This document shows positions 34,831 through 46,300 of a DNA stretch of 64,000 nt, piece after piece; the first letter of the stretch is position 1; each line of letters begins with the position of its first letter. This DNA comes from Ampelocalamus luodianensis. Its lineage: Eukaryota; Streptophyta; Magnoliopsida; Poales; Poaceae. The DNA lies in the NCBI GenBank assembly GCA_036346255.1, contig CM070632.1, positions 20,725,408 through 20,789,407 of the forward strand, given 5' to 3'. Position numbers and translations under genes: made by a program. A model generated the notes under the pieces. That model saw nothing but the letters and a program-made list of their open reading frames with translations. It searched no databases and had not been told where the DNA came from.

Positions 34831-35138
34831 TGGCGAACAGAGTTTTTTCATACCGTTCATTCATGTATGCAATGCAATGCGACATCAGACATGCAATTTC
34901 GTTCATGCGATGATCTACGGCAATCAACATCCGCTCTTTCAAGCAATCTATCAATCAAGATTGTGCGCGACTCCAAGTCGGCTCGCGACAGATTAGAGCA
35001 AATTTGCACCGTAGAAAACCAATCTAGAAAGCAAATTTGCGAATTGAAAGCAATCTAGAAAAACGATTCAATCCCACGCAGCGCCGCTCATCGACGGTTA
35101 CCTTTCGATGCGAGGAGAGTCGATCGTCGCCGATAACG

Positions 35139-35393
35139 TGTTGAGGAACCGTCGGCGAGTCCAAATCGATCGTTAACCTCGTGAGACAAACTCGTAATCG
35201 TAAGAACAATGCATGAACACAAGAATGAATAAGAGATAGAACACGAGAGATATAGGGACGCCTTGCTTCTCTTTATTCCTTCATCCATCGATCAATCTTT
35301 ACAATGAATAGCACTTCTATTTATGCGCTACGGCTCTGCAGGGTTTGGGATGAGGAGCGCACCGCGGGACTCATGGTCCCGCCCGGCTTAGCA
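35139..35393 (-). repeat. Copia 5' LTR
   Basis: Begins TGTTGAGGAACC on the plus strand and ends GGCTTAGCA before the TSD. It contains TTACAATGAATAGCACTTC and CTATTTAT, corresponding to a minus-strand ATAAATAG TATA-like box. Confidence 0.88.
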
Positions 35394-35496
35394 GCCTCCA
35401 CGTGCGGCCCCGCCACACGCAGTCTCGCGCGCCTGCTGCCCTCCACGCGCGGGCCCCACGGCCATATCTCGCGCGCCGCGCGCGGATGGCTACTAG

Positions 35497-35976
35497 TAAT
35501 AATGAAGGAACCATCATTTGAGGTGCTCACGTTTCATGTTAGATAAAGATGCTACTAACTTGTGTTCGTACCGAAACGAATTCAAGGTACACAAACTAAA
35601 GATGCCGGAGCACTCTGAGAATGTGACGGAGAACATTATGAATAACATCATGGAAAATCCAAAATTATTTCTTTTTACCTGAATGATGGTAAATCACCAG
35701 GTATTTCTCCTTCCTCAGTTATATGTGGATGATAAGTTCTGAATGATGGAGATGTACCTAAATGAGTATGGTCGTGATTTAATCTTATTTACTTTGTGCT
35801 TCCTCCGCCTTATAGGATATTGGGTCCCCCTCGATACGTATATATATGTTAGGTTGCTGGTTGTGTTGGCCGTGTTTGTGACCGCATCTTTAAATGGCTT
35901 CATGAGGTGCTGATCGGAGAGTAAGTGTATAATTATAAATACAGGAGTGAGGCATGAGAATATGTACAAGAGATCA
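35497..35976. other. Spacer between the two Helitrons
   Basis: No gene recognised. Stop-rich sequence with no repeat ends beyond those of the adjoining Helitrons. Confidence 0.4.
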
Positions 35977-38189
35977 TCCTACCGGGTAAAGGGGTGCGTT
36001 TTTGACGCCCGGAGAGGGTGGCCACGTCGCCCGATTTCCTTTGTGCCGTCTGATCTCGCGCGGATTCTCTTCGCTGCTGCCTCCCGTTCTGAGCCAACCG
36101 ATGTTTTCCCTCCTCCGGCCCACGTGGTCTTGCCTCCTCATCTCCTCGATTCTTGTGCGCGCTGTGCCTCCAGCCCACGTCGCCCGTTTCCCTCGGTGCA
36201 GTTCGCGTCTGCTTCCGCGGGCTCCCCCGTTCGATCGACCGTTTCGCGCACCGCCCGTCGGATCGTATCGGCCGTCACGCTCGCTACCCCCGTGTGGCCG
36301 TGTCCCCTGGCCGCCTCGGCTCCCGCGCCCTTTATTGCTTGCCGCTGTGCCGCATGGAGTCCCACGCTTGCTTGCTGCGTGGGCGTGTGCCGCCTGATAA
36401 TATTCGTTTTTCATGCCAGCCGTAGGATCGCTCCTCTGCTCCCTTCGATCTCGCGGCGTTTTTTCCCCAGCCATGCGAGTCCGATGCCTTTTTTGGCCGT
36501 GCGATTTGCGCGCATTGTCGTTTCTCACGCCTTCATTTCGTTCGTAGCGGTGCCCGTCCGCGTTGCCACGTGTGCGCTCCGGCCTGCTTTCAGTTGACAC
36601 GCTCAACGCTGCCGCCTCGGCTCGGACGGTGCACCGCTTTAGCCCTTTCGACGGTCGGTCTTCTACTCTTTCGTCTCGAGTGTGCTGTCGGTTTCGCGGT
36701 TTCGTCCTGGTCGCCTGGTTGTTTTCTCCGTTTTGAGTCGCCCGCAAGAGCACGCCTTGCTACTCTTTGCTGCCGTTGTTCCTCCTCTGCTGCGTTCCTC
36801 TATCGCTCTTACTTCCTGCCGTGCCTTTCATTCCCTTCCTAAACCTCCTTTGCGCGCTTTTTTCTACCCCATTTTCCTCTACCTTTCGGTGCTTACCTCT
36901 GGTTCTTCCTGCTGTGTGTTCCTTTCTAGATCTGGATGTACTGTTTTTGTTTACGAGGTTTTCCTTCCTGAACATGGTTGTGTCTATTTCTTCCCGTTTT
37001 TCCCCCCATCCATCTGCATTTCATTAGTTCTTTACACATTTTTATCATCTTGTTCGTTGGTTCCCGACTTGCTTTTCTGTTCGTCCGACTTAGTTATTAG
37101 GCCTTTTCACTGTTTTTTTTTTACAATTGTTCGCTGATATACAGTACAGTGTGCTCCACTCGAAAAAGACTCTTTGATGCGTCATCAGCTTCAGATCAGG
37201 TCAGTTCCATTCCTGTCTTACTCTAATAGATATTCATATAGGCTGTTACCCACTTATAAACAGGTTTTTTTTCCGAATCATCTTCACGCATATTATTGCT
37301 ATTTGTATTTACGGATCTACATACGCTTCACTTGGAAAATGTCGACATAGAAAGCACAGGTTACATAAAAGAACATCCTTACTCTGACATCAGCCATAGT
37401 CCAGTCGATCGCCCTGGAAAAAATGCACAATATGTAAGTACAAAAAAAAAATACAGCCTACAGATTACTGTATCGAATGATTTTCTTCTCTTCCATTTCT
37501 CCCTGATATATATCACACTTTGTTACTTACTCCACACTGTCTTAATGTAGTTCATCGTTGACGCTCAACTGTGGATTTTTGTAATTTGTTCAAACTGTTC
37601 TTTCATTTCATTAATTAATTTATTCCACCATAGATACAGCATACTTCATGTATACTTTGAATGCAAGTACATACTATTACATTATTGATTTGTTAGCCTC
37701 ATAACTATACTACATATATACATCTCATTGGTTCATCCATTTCTTTGTTCCATACTTTGCTTGCACATATAGCCGTCTTAGATATCACTCCAGGAATTTT
37801 GTTTAGCTTTCTAGATGTCAGCATGCAAGATATACAGCACATATCAATTGTCTCTGCCCTTTTCATGCCAAATTAGTGTTCTTACTGAACTTATACTGCA
37901 GCTGCTGCAACACAACCTGCTACCTCACATCGATATGTCCTAACATTAATGCAGCTTTCTCGCATCAGAAACTCACATATCACTTTTTTCGCACAGCTCA
38001 CCAAAAAAATAACAACCGAAGCAGCGCCCTCTTATACCACTAAACAATGGCAACCAGATAAGAAGAGCTCGAAATAGATTTGAGGTACAGTATCTACTTT
38101 TGCTTTTCTATACCCTATTTTTCCCAACTGTTCAACACGCCTTACATTATAACGTTTCGCTTCGCACTTTATATGTGACAGGATGTAGA

Positions 38190-38245
38190 CCGGATGGTTC
38201 TGCTGCATACCATACTACCGGATGGTTCTGCTGCATACCATACTA
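38190..38245. repeat. 28-bp tandem duplication
   Basis: Two near-identical units containing GGATGGTTCTGCTGCATACC, with a period of 28 bases. Confidence 0.85.
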
Positions 38246-38310
38246 TCTACGAGCTTGGGTACCTTTTGTACTTAATCCATAGCTATGTTACCAATATATA
38301 GCCTGTGTTT

Positions 38311-38480
38311 TAGGGTGTGTTTGGATCAATGCATGAGATAATCCCGTACCATCCGGTTCAGAAAATGATCTCATACATATGTTTGTTTCGCTGAATCGAA
38401 TCGCCCCATCCCGCACTGAATCGTTCCACACATGCGAATATGCCACGGAGATTACGAACCAACTCGTTCCATGAAAACGC
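38311..38480. mobile_element. Truncated Tourist-like end
   Basis: GGGTGTGTTTGG preceded by TTA is the standard Tourist/Harbinger terminus. No matching CCAAACACACCC end was found downstream, so the right boundary is a guess and the element is probably truncated. Confidence 0.45.
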
Positions 38481-40007
38481 GGTTCAACGCTTCCTCGTCC
38501 AGTATCGCTGCTTGCGCTCACTCTCCCTTAGCACTGCGCTCACCCCTGGAGCTATGCCGCCACCCCTATCCCTTCTCACGGAGCGTCCGCGCCGCCCTTG
38601 CTCTCGGTTCCGGCAACACTTGGAGACCCACAAGGTGCCACCTCCTCCCCTCTTCCGTATGTGTTTTGGTCCCCTCGCCATGGATCTGATTTGACCCCGA
38701 TGTGGTCTGGAATGGGCAACGGCTGTAGCAGCCCGAGGGTGGTGGCAAGTGGAATCGGGGGGAACAGCTCTCCCTGAGCTTCTTCTCACTCAGCTCCGAG
38801 GTCTGATTTGGCATCTCCTTCTTTCCATCCCGGATCCACGCCGCCGCCGATCGTGCGGCTTCCGAATCCACGCCCCCGTCGACCGTGCGGCTTCCGAATC
38901 CACGCCGCCGCCCTTGGCTGCAGATCTGGCCAGCTGCTGCGCCACTACCCCTGAGTGGGATCTATCTCCGATGCCTTTATTCCTGCTTCAAGGTAAGTTT
39001 TCTTCAGCGCACCTTCCCTAGTGGTTGGTGTCTTAAGGCTTCAGTTGCTTGGCTTGCTTTGTGTTTCAAGCTTTGGAAGTCCTAGAAGAGAAATTTACTT
39101 GGGGTAATTTCTGATTAACTATTACGAGAGTAATAGAATAGTGCTGTTTGATAGAGGTTCTTGGTCTTGGCGGTCGGCTGCCACTGCCCCCTTTTGCGAT
39201 TAATCGACTCAGTTGAGCAAATCCCTATCTTTTAATCGCTAAATCTCTTAGCAGGAAATCAATCTGCCCCCGTAAAAGTCAGGTTAATCTTTTGAAACAT
39301 CATTTCAATCATTCTAGAAAATTTTTCTTGGTCTTTGAGGCAGTCCACTGTCAATTCGCCCTTGCTCATTTCTTGGAATTTCCTCATAGAAACACCTATA
39401 AGATTCACCCTTCCTGTTTCTTTTGTAGTCAAAATTTATCCTCAAATTATTAGTTCCTCAATTAATCCTTAGAAGCCCGACCTTATTATTGCCCCCAATA
39501 GCAAAAGTCGAAGACTAGGAAATCTTTCTTGTATAGTGGAGTTGAAGTCATTAGCTCACCATTCAGCTCATTTACTTGGCCAGTAACAATAATGCATAGT
39601 GCATTGCTTGTTTTCCATGCTGGAAAAGCTTTAGATGTCAATGTTATGGCCATCAAGAATCAAACCGATTGCCACTTCATGGAACTACAGGTATTTTGCA
39701 CCATCCTACTGTTCCCCTTTACTGAAGTCTTCATGCGTTACATGTCAATGTTAAATATTTGGGTATTAGTGATACATCACATTCTCTGATCGTATCAGAA
39801 TTTCACATGTATACATGCAGTTCAGGTGATGAATTTCCTCAAGACATTAATCGTAAAGATTTTAAAGGAAAGAGAGGAGGCACTGGGACTAGTGCTGAGA
39901 TGTCTTCAGTCCTTCCTAAACTACATCTTTCTGTACTGTAATCAACAATATATGCACTTTTGAAATGGCACTGGGACAGTATGTATTAATGCTGGATGTA
40001 TTCCCAA

Positions 40008-40431
40008 AATTTGATGACTTTGTTGAACCGGGATTGTTGTTGTATTTTTGTGCCATTGGTCAGATTCTTACATGAACTGGCATTGTTCTATTATCATCAA
40101 TTTGGAACTGGGAAGCAGATGAGGTAATTGCTTGTGATATTGTTCTAATTGTTAGTGTGGGGCAAGCTGAACTATGAACAAGACACTTGATCCTTGACAG
40201 CTTTAAATTTGATCTTTTAAATTTGATGACTTTGTTGAACCGGGATTGTTGTTGTATTTTTGTGCCATTGGTCAGATTCTTACATGAACTGGTATTGTTC
40301 TATTAGCATCAATTTGGAACTGGGAAGCAGATGAGGTAATTGCTTGTGATATTGTTCTAATTGTTAGTGTGGGGCAAGCTGAACTATGAACAAGACACTT
40401 GATCCTTGACAGCTTTAAATTTGATCTTTTA
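40008..40431. repeat. 212-bp tandem duplication
   Basis: Copies 40008-40219 and 40220-40431 share, among other words, TTGATGACTTTGTTGAACCG and differ at only about two bases (GGCATTG/GGTATTG; TTATCATC/TTAGCATC). The duplication is recent. Confidence 0.9.
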
Positions 40432-40489
40432 AGCTATGGTTTGCATTTGGTTGAGGAGGGATTACACAAATTTGTAAAAGTATTTGTTT

Positions 40490-40557
40490 GGTTGAGCAGA
40501 GATTGCACAAATCCTTATCTTCCTATGAATCCAACAGCAATTGTGGGAATTGCACAG
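40490..40557 (+). pseudogene. Captured PTB exon fragment (linker after RRM2)
   Basis: Reads LSRDCTNPYLPMNPTAIVGIAQ-like residues: SRDCTNPYLPMNP then TAIVGIAQ, ending exactly at a splice donor CAG/GTATGC. This matches the conserved SRDYTNPYLP...NPTAI linker that follows the second RNA-recognition motif of plant polypyrimidine-tract-binding proteins. Tyr is replaced by Cys. In intact PTB genes this exon lies downstream of the fragment now found at 41,065, so the order is reversed here. It is a captured fragment in a Helitron, not a working gene. Confidence 0.65.
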
Positions 40558-41064
40558 GTATGCTTTCACACTAGATCTATTAACATGTCTTACATCTACA
40601 GTCCAAAAGAACATCTCAGCATCTGATGTGTGGTCAGCATCTGAACATACAAGTCTGTAGCTTATCTTGACGCTTCTTTCAAAGTGTGACACCACAGATG
40701 GCATTTTATATTACAGTATATGATTTTATCAAATCTCTGATGCACAAGAATATTTCCACTGGTTTGTTACATCGCTGTAGTTGAAACTTGGAAGTGAATT
40801 ACTTTGGTTAAACAAAATGAAGCAAAATACCCTGTTTTTCCTACTGATCAATATGTCTCCTCGGTCAAGAGCACTAAAAATGCATTCCTCATTTGCCACT
40901 GAAACCATTTTCCAAGGCTTGTTGGATTTCCGTCTATATATTATTAGATCTTTTGGAGATGGCCACCATGTGTATTATTATTTGATTTGATGATGTAACG
41001 CAAATATAAGTTGTGATCAGTTCGAGTTGTTATTGAGGTGATATGTACGTTCATCCAACTTTCC

Positions 41065-41510
41065 TCAGAAGTTGCTAAACAAGCTTTGGAGGGGCACTGC
41101 ATATATGATGGTGGTTATTGTAAGCTTCATCTGTCATACTCTCGTCATACTGATCTCAATGTAGAATTTATTTTAAAAATAATCTATTTTATTATAAATT
41201 ACAACATTATATCAGCAACTTTTTTTTTACAGAATATACTCCTGTCGCTCAACCGTTGGGTGACTGGCTCTAATCGCTCAATCGTTGGGCGACTGAGATA
41301 CTTGTCGCCAACGGTGTACATGCTGCTAGTTGAGCAACCTGTACATTAGGACCAACCGTTGAGCGACAAGTATTCCAGCCACCCAACGGTTGAGCTACTG
41401 GAGCCAGTCGCCTAACGGTTAAGCGACGGGAGTATATTTGTTAAAAAAATCACATGTAATTTATAATAAAAAATGGATTTTTTTTTTTAAAAAAAAGCCT
41501 CAATGTAAAG
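41065..41510 (+). pseudogene. Captured PTB exon (end of RRM2), split by a MITE
   Basis: After an acceptor-like CTCAG, the frame reads SEVAKQALEGHCIYDGGY then CKLHLSYSRHTDLNV, the conserved end of RRM2 in plant PTB proteins. The coding DNA breaks at 41,163. After a 335-bp insertion and its 9-bp target duplication it resumes with the Lys codon AAG (41508-41510), directly followed by the donor GTATAA. The exon was therefore intact and spliceable before the insertion. Without the rest of the protein it cannot make a functional PTB, but it could yield chimeric or antisense-regulating transcripts if expressed. Confidence 0.75.
41164..41498. mobile_element. Mutator-type foldback MITE
   Basis: 335 bp flanked by a perfect 9-bp TSD CTCAATGTA (41155-41163 and 41499-41507). 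The two halves form a long inverted repeat. AT-rich outer ends (TTTATTATAAATTAC in both arms) enclose palindromic units such as GTCGCTCAACCGTTGGG and CCCAACGGTTGAGC. Nine-base duplications and long terminal repeats indicate the Mutator superfamily. Its design closely resembles the ends of the 7-kb element at 53,142. Confidence 0.85.
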
Positions 41511-41875
41511 GTATAAAATAGTTTCAGGATGTGTAAATTAACAAACAATGAAGTACCTACCAAGAGAGAGGTAACATCATTTGTATTATAATTGTATTTG
41601 TAGCTGACATAATTACAGACTTGTATGCTCCGAGTAGATATAATTACAGACTTGTATGTTCACGCTGCTTGCAAAGTGGTTGCTTTCAGGTTTGCCCTGA
41701 ACTTGTCCCTATGCAATCATACTGATTGGGCCAAAAAAATTGCTGATTAGGTTACTCTTGGTGTTAGGATGCATAGCACATCGTGCCTGGATCAATGCAT
41801 GGCAGCTCTCCTTGACAAGATAAAAAAAATGACCAATATGTATGAAATTCATGAATTTCAAAAATTTTGGTTGCA

Positions 41876-41940
41876 TTTCAAAATTTCCACAAGCTTTGCC
41901 TTGCAATTTCAAAATTTCCACAAGCTTTGCCTTGCAATTT
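41876..41940. repeat. 31-bp tandem duplication
   Basis: Two units containing AATTTCCACAAGCTTTGCC repeat with a period of 31 bases, plus a partial third. Confidence 0.85.
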
Positions 41941-42600
41941 CAAAAGTTAAAATAATTTCCTTGCCTCTAATTCGGATTTACAAAAATATAAAAGTTAATT
42001 GTGTGCAAAACTATTTTCAAATTTGAATTTAAATTCAAATCAATTTCTAAACTCAAATCTAAAATTAAGGAAGGTGAACTTACCACCTCTTTGATAGTTA
42101 CCATACCTATCTTCATCCATCAAACCAAACACCAGCTTGAAGCATCCAAAACTATTCTATCCAACCAACAAAACAAAATCTTGTCCAACCAACCAAAGAC
42201 CTACTTGTATCATCCCATTCAACTTCGTCCCATCCATCCTGTACCATCCTATTCCATCCAACTTCGTTCACCCATCAAAACACTACCTTATTCTCAGACG
42301 TTATGTAATATATGCCAGACAGATCGCTATATTTTGTACGCATCTTTTTTACTCTGCAGACTTTTGTAAAAAAAAAAAACAGTAACCACTTATGGCTCCT
42401 ATAATCTATGTTTCAGTTTACCTTACCTTTTTCTGTGTCTTATTACATGCTGGGTCTACAACACTGCTTATTATACACCTCAACATTCCACCTGTATTAA
42501 AATCTCAGATACACTTCACATGAAAAACTGTTCATTTCCTGATTCTAAATACCCAGATCTTTCACTGCCAAACTAGGAAGGAAAAAAGAAATCTTTCTCA

Positions 42601-42630
42601 GCGCGCCAACCGGAGCGCACAGGCCACTAG
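42601..42630 (+). other. Helitron 3' terminal hairpin and CTAG
   Basis: The hairpin stem pairs GCGC with GCGC and CC with GG, with one internal mismatch and an AACC loop. ACAGGCCACTAG follows. This structure is the replication/transposition terminator of Helitrons. Confidence 0.75.
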
Positions 42631-42920
42631 TATCAATAAAGAAGCGTTGTCTTTCTACCTCTTGTGTTAGTTGTTTTTCTACTTTTGTGGATGGATCCAT
42701 CTAATTCGTCACCACGACGAAGACATAGTTTTTTAACGCTAGTCAACTCCAACATTGCGTGACCGCTCGATCATTACGCGTTGAATGCCAGAAAAGTAAC
42801 AGTCAGTTACCGTGCGCTTGCCTCTCCTATACGGCATGCGGCCGCACGACGCGCGCGGCGTAGTACAGGAGCGAGCCAAGCAGCGACTCCCGCGCGCGTC
42901 CAGATCGACGACAAGCACCA
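42631..42920. other. Flanking DNA left of the gypsy element
   Basis: Short GC-rich stretch. It joins to 48,397 in the pre-insertion sequence (after the CACCA duplication). No gene could be recognised across the junction. Confidence 0.35.
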
Positions 42921-43300
42921 TGTAACGTCCCAGATATGCTACAGTAAACTAACAATCAAAACACTCCCTCTTGACGGGATGCCGAGTCCATCTGATAGTT
43001 TTCAGAATTGAGATGAGGAACTGGGGAAGAACCGAAAGGGAATAACAGAAAGAGAAGAGGTAGGAGGCGAACTAACAGAATGATTCTTTCCAGTCTGTCC
43101 CCCTCGATACCCCATATCCTCCCTTTTAAACCTTGTCCTACTTACAATGACCCGTGGGTCCACACCCATACACCAAACGCACGCAGTGAATACGACTTAC
43201 GATTCCTACACCAATACGCCAAACATCATTCCGCTGTCGTTCTCCTTTTCGCCTGAGCTTGACTCCATATGTCCAACGCTATGGCAATGGCGGTGTGACA
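42921..43300 (-). repeat. Gypsy 3' LTR
   Basis: Paired with 48018-48391. About ten of eleven differences are at CAG/CTG motifs in one of the two copies. Confidence 0.9.
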
Positions 43301-46300
43301 TTCGCACCCCCTTGAGACGGAGGTGGTTCCCAAATCGCCGCATCCGGAAAACGGTCGCGCAGGATCGAGTAATCTTCCCACGTTGTACAGTCTGGCGACA
43401 ACGTCGACCACTGTACCAGAAGTTGCTGAGTAGCAGAATTGCCCTTCTTGACGAGCCTGCGATCCAGAATAGCTACCGGTGTAGGAGTCCCCACTGACAA
43501 ATCTGTGATGGTAATCAGATCCTTAAACACCGGCGAATAATTGGGCGTAAATGGCTTTAGCTGAGAAACATGGAAAACCGGATGAACGTTACAATCAGCT
43601 GGTAACTTGAGCTTGTAAGCAACAGCCCCAATACGTTCCAAAATCGAAAAGGGGCCAAAATACTTAAATGCCAATTTGGGAAATGGTCGGTTGACCATCG
43701 AACTCAATGCATAGGGTCAGAACTTGAGTAGAACTCGTTTCCCCAACTTGAAACTGCCGATCATGCCTGTTCTTATCAGCTTGAAGTTTCATTCGATTCT
43801 GTGCACACGCCAACTGAGTCTTCAATAAGTCAGTATAAGCCTGACGATCTGTGAGTAAACTGGACGCCTCCGTAGACAGTGGTACTGTAAGATTAGGCAA
43901 TGCGCCAAAATTCGGTTCAACTCCATATAAAGCCTTAAATGGAGAACACCCCAAAGACGAATGAAAGCGGAATTATACCAAAACTCGCCATAGCTAACCA
44001 TGACTTCCATTTCTTTGGACAATGATGCATCGCACAATCAAGGTACATTTCCACACATTGATTCACACGCTCGCTTGCCCGCTCGGTTTGCGGGTGATAA
44101 GTCGTACTATACCTCAACTTAGTTCCTACAGCCTGAAAAATCTCACGCCAAAATGTGCTTGTAAAGATTCGGTCCCGATCTGACACAACCGAACGGGGAA
44201 CACCGTGCAATTTAACCACATGATCCAAAAAGACCTTCGCCACTTGAACTGCTGCGAAAGGATGTCTCAATGGTATAAAATGCGCATACTTAGTCAGACG
44301 ATCCACCACTACTAAAATCACATCATATGTTTCGATTTCAGCAAACCTTCGATGAAATCCATGGTGAGATCCCGCCAAGCTCCTCAGTCTCGGAAGTGGT
44401 TGCAAAGAGCCGGCTGGATGCAAGTGTTCGTGCTTTGCTTGCTGACAGATTTGACACTGCTTCACAAAATCCTCCACTGCTGCTTTAAGTCCCACCCAAT
44501 AGAACAACTGCTTAATACGATGATAAGTAGCCATGATACCGAATGCCCTCCTATGGTCGTATCATGAAAATTATCGATCAATTTTGTTCAAGAGTGAATT
44601 GGATCCAATCCAAATCTCGCCGTGATGTTTGATCAAGCCATGCTCCGGTGAAAACCTTGACTATCGGGACTAGTGATCGCGAGCGATGAGCAATTTTGAG
44701 CCTCGGCATCGCTTGTATAGGAATTAATAACCTCTCGCATCTCACCGACGACAATCGAGAAATTCGTGCTGAAATAAATGGTCGACCGAGATAAAGCATC
44801 TGCCGCCCCATTGTCCACACCCCGTTTATATTGAAACTTGAATTGTAAGCCCACTAATTTAGACATAGCTTTACGCTGCAAATCAGTACCAAGTTGTTGC
44901 TCCTCCAAATTACATAGACTCTTGTGATCCGTGAGGATAAGAAAAGGTCCTCGCTGCAAATAGGAGCGCCATTTATCCACCGCGAGGATGACAGCAAGGA
45001 ATTCCTTCTCATAAATTGACAAACGTTGATTTTGAGGACCCAAAGCTCGACTAAGATAAGCAAGTGGATGACCCTGTTGCATCAAAACCGCTCCAATCCC
45101 TGTGGCGCAGGCGTCCGTTTCAACTACAAAGGGTAAGTGAAAATCAGGTAAAGCAAGAACTGGAGTGTTCACCATGGCCTGTTTCAATGACTGAAATGCC
45201 TCTGTCGCCTGATCAGTCCAGAGAAAACTCTTTTTCTTCAACAAGTTGGTAAGCGGTTTGGCAATGATTCCATAACGCGGAACAAACTTGCGATAATATC
45301 CAGTAAGACCTAAAAAACCTCTCAATTCAGTGGGATTAGTTGGTAGAGGCCACTGTTCCATAGCTCGAGTTTTATCAGGATCGGTGGTCACTCCATGTTG
45401 GGAAATAATATGCCCCAAGTATTCTAACTGATGCTGGGCAAAAGAACATTTAGACCACTTCGCAAAGAGCTGATTCTTGCGTAGCACCTCAAGCACCCGT
45501 GCCAAATGATCCAAATGATCTGGTAACGTGCTACTGTACACAAGAATATCATCCAAAAACACGATCACACATTTGCGCACCAAGGGGGCAAAAATCGTGT
45601 TCATCAAACACTGAAAAGTGGCAGGTGCGTTTGTTAATCCAAATGGCATAACGCGAAATTGAAAATGACCGTGATGTGTTTTAAAAGCCGTATTCTCTTC
45701 ATCACTTTCTTTCATCCGAATCTGGTGGTACCCAGAGCGAAGATCCAATTTGGAAAAAAATGTGTGCCCGCCAATTCATCCAATAACTCATCGACAATGG
45801 GTAAGGGAAACTTACTCTTGATAGTATGCTTGTTCAAACGACGATAATCGACACAAAAGCGCCAACTGCCATCCTTCTTTTGCACCAATAAAACCGGAGA
45901 AGCATACGGACTCATACTTGGTGTAATGACCCCGGATTCCAACATCTGAGAGACTTGTCGCTCGATTTCATCCTTTTGAAGTGGTGAATACCGGTATGGT
46001 CGTGAGTTCACTGGTGCTACCCCTGGTTCTAACGTAATGGCATGATCAAACTGTCGATGAGGGGGTAAGCATTTCGGATCATCAAACACCTCCTTGTATT
46101 GGTGTAACAGAGATTGGACCTCGACTGGTATAGTAGCCAGATGCTCTTGCTTGGAGGACCACTGAGGATCTAATACTGCCAGGGCCCAAATTTCATTGCC
46201 CGTAGTCCATTTATGAAGTTGCTCGGGTGAAATTGCAGATAAGGTGGACTGAGAGGTAGTCTGAATTCCTTGAAGACACACCCTATGTCCTGCATAATCA

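Larger units (their letters stand above)
28580..35393 (-). mobile_element. Ty1/copia retrotransposon
   Basis: Flanked by a perfect TSD GCCTC (28575-28579 and 35394-35398). Short LTRs of 264 bp (28580-28843) and 255 bp (35139-35393) begin TGTTGAGGAACC on the plus strand. On the minus strand the 5' LTR is followed by a degenerate primer site (GTTATCGGCGACG), and the purine tract CCAAGGGAG lies against the 3' LTR at 28844-28852. Protein order on the minus strand is gag, protease, integrase, reverse transcriptase, RNase H, that is, copia. An unusually long leader of about 1.5 kb separates the 5' LTR from gag. Confidence 0.9.
28349..35496 (+). mobile_element. Short Helitron carrying a copia insertion
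   Basis: The 5' end TCCTACGGTATAATAG is preceded by A. A GC-rich body follows with GGCCACGTCGCCC. The 3' end is a GC hairpin (CGCGCGCCGCGCGC, about 35,470-35,484), a 10-12-base spacer and CTAG (35493-35496), followed by T. This A/T insertion without target duplication and hairpin + CTRR terminus is the Helitron signature. Without the copia element (28580-35393 plus one TSD copy) it is only about 0.34 kb, so it is non-autonomous. The 5' boundary could instead be 28341. The second Helitron starts the same way at 35,977. Confidence 0.65.
35977..42630 (+). mobile_element. Helitron with captured gene fragments
   Basis: The 5' end TCCTACCGGGTAAAGG follows an A; GGTGGCCACGTCGCCCG lies near it, as in the short Helitron upstream. 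The 3' end is the hairpin GCGCGCCAACCGGAGCGC (42601-42618), a 12-base spacer and CTAG (42627-42630), then T. No Rep/helicase gene is present, so the element is non-autonomous. Its interior holds exon-like fragments with splice donors, including two from a PTB protein, plus a Tourist-like end, a Mutator-type MITE and tandem duplications. The GC/CT-rich 36,000-37,130 block has long overlapping frames without domains. The 3' end is clearer than the 5' end. Confidence 0.65.

Noticed and set aside
34142..34996. Long overlapping open frames on both strands (up to about 250 codons)
   Set aside because: Composition-driven: GGC/GCG repeats remove stops in all phases; low-complexity Arg/Ala/Gly/Pro proteins with no motif.
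35947..37137. Open frames of 130-260 codons near the Helitron 5' end
   Set aside because: CT/GC-rich sequence with overlapping frames on both strands and no recognisable domain. Could include captured coding DNA, but nothing supports a specific gene.
39529..39689. Exon-like frame ending AIKNQTDCHFMELQ at a GT donor
   Set aside because: Looks like a captured exon, but I could not identify the source protein, so no gene is called.
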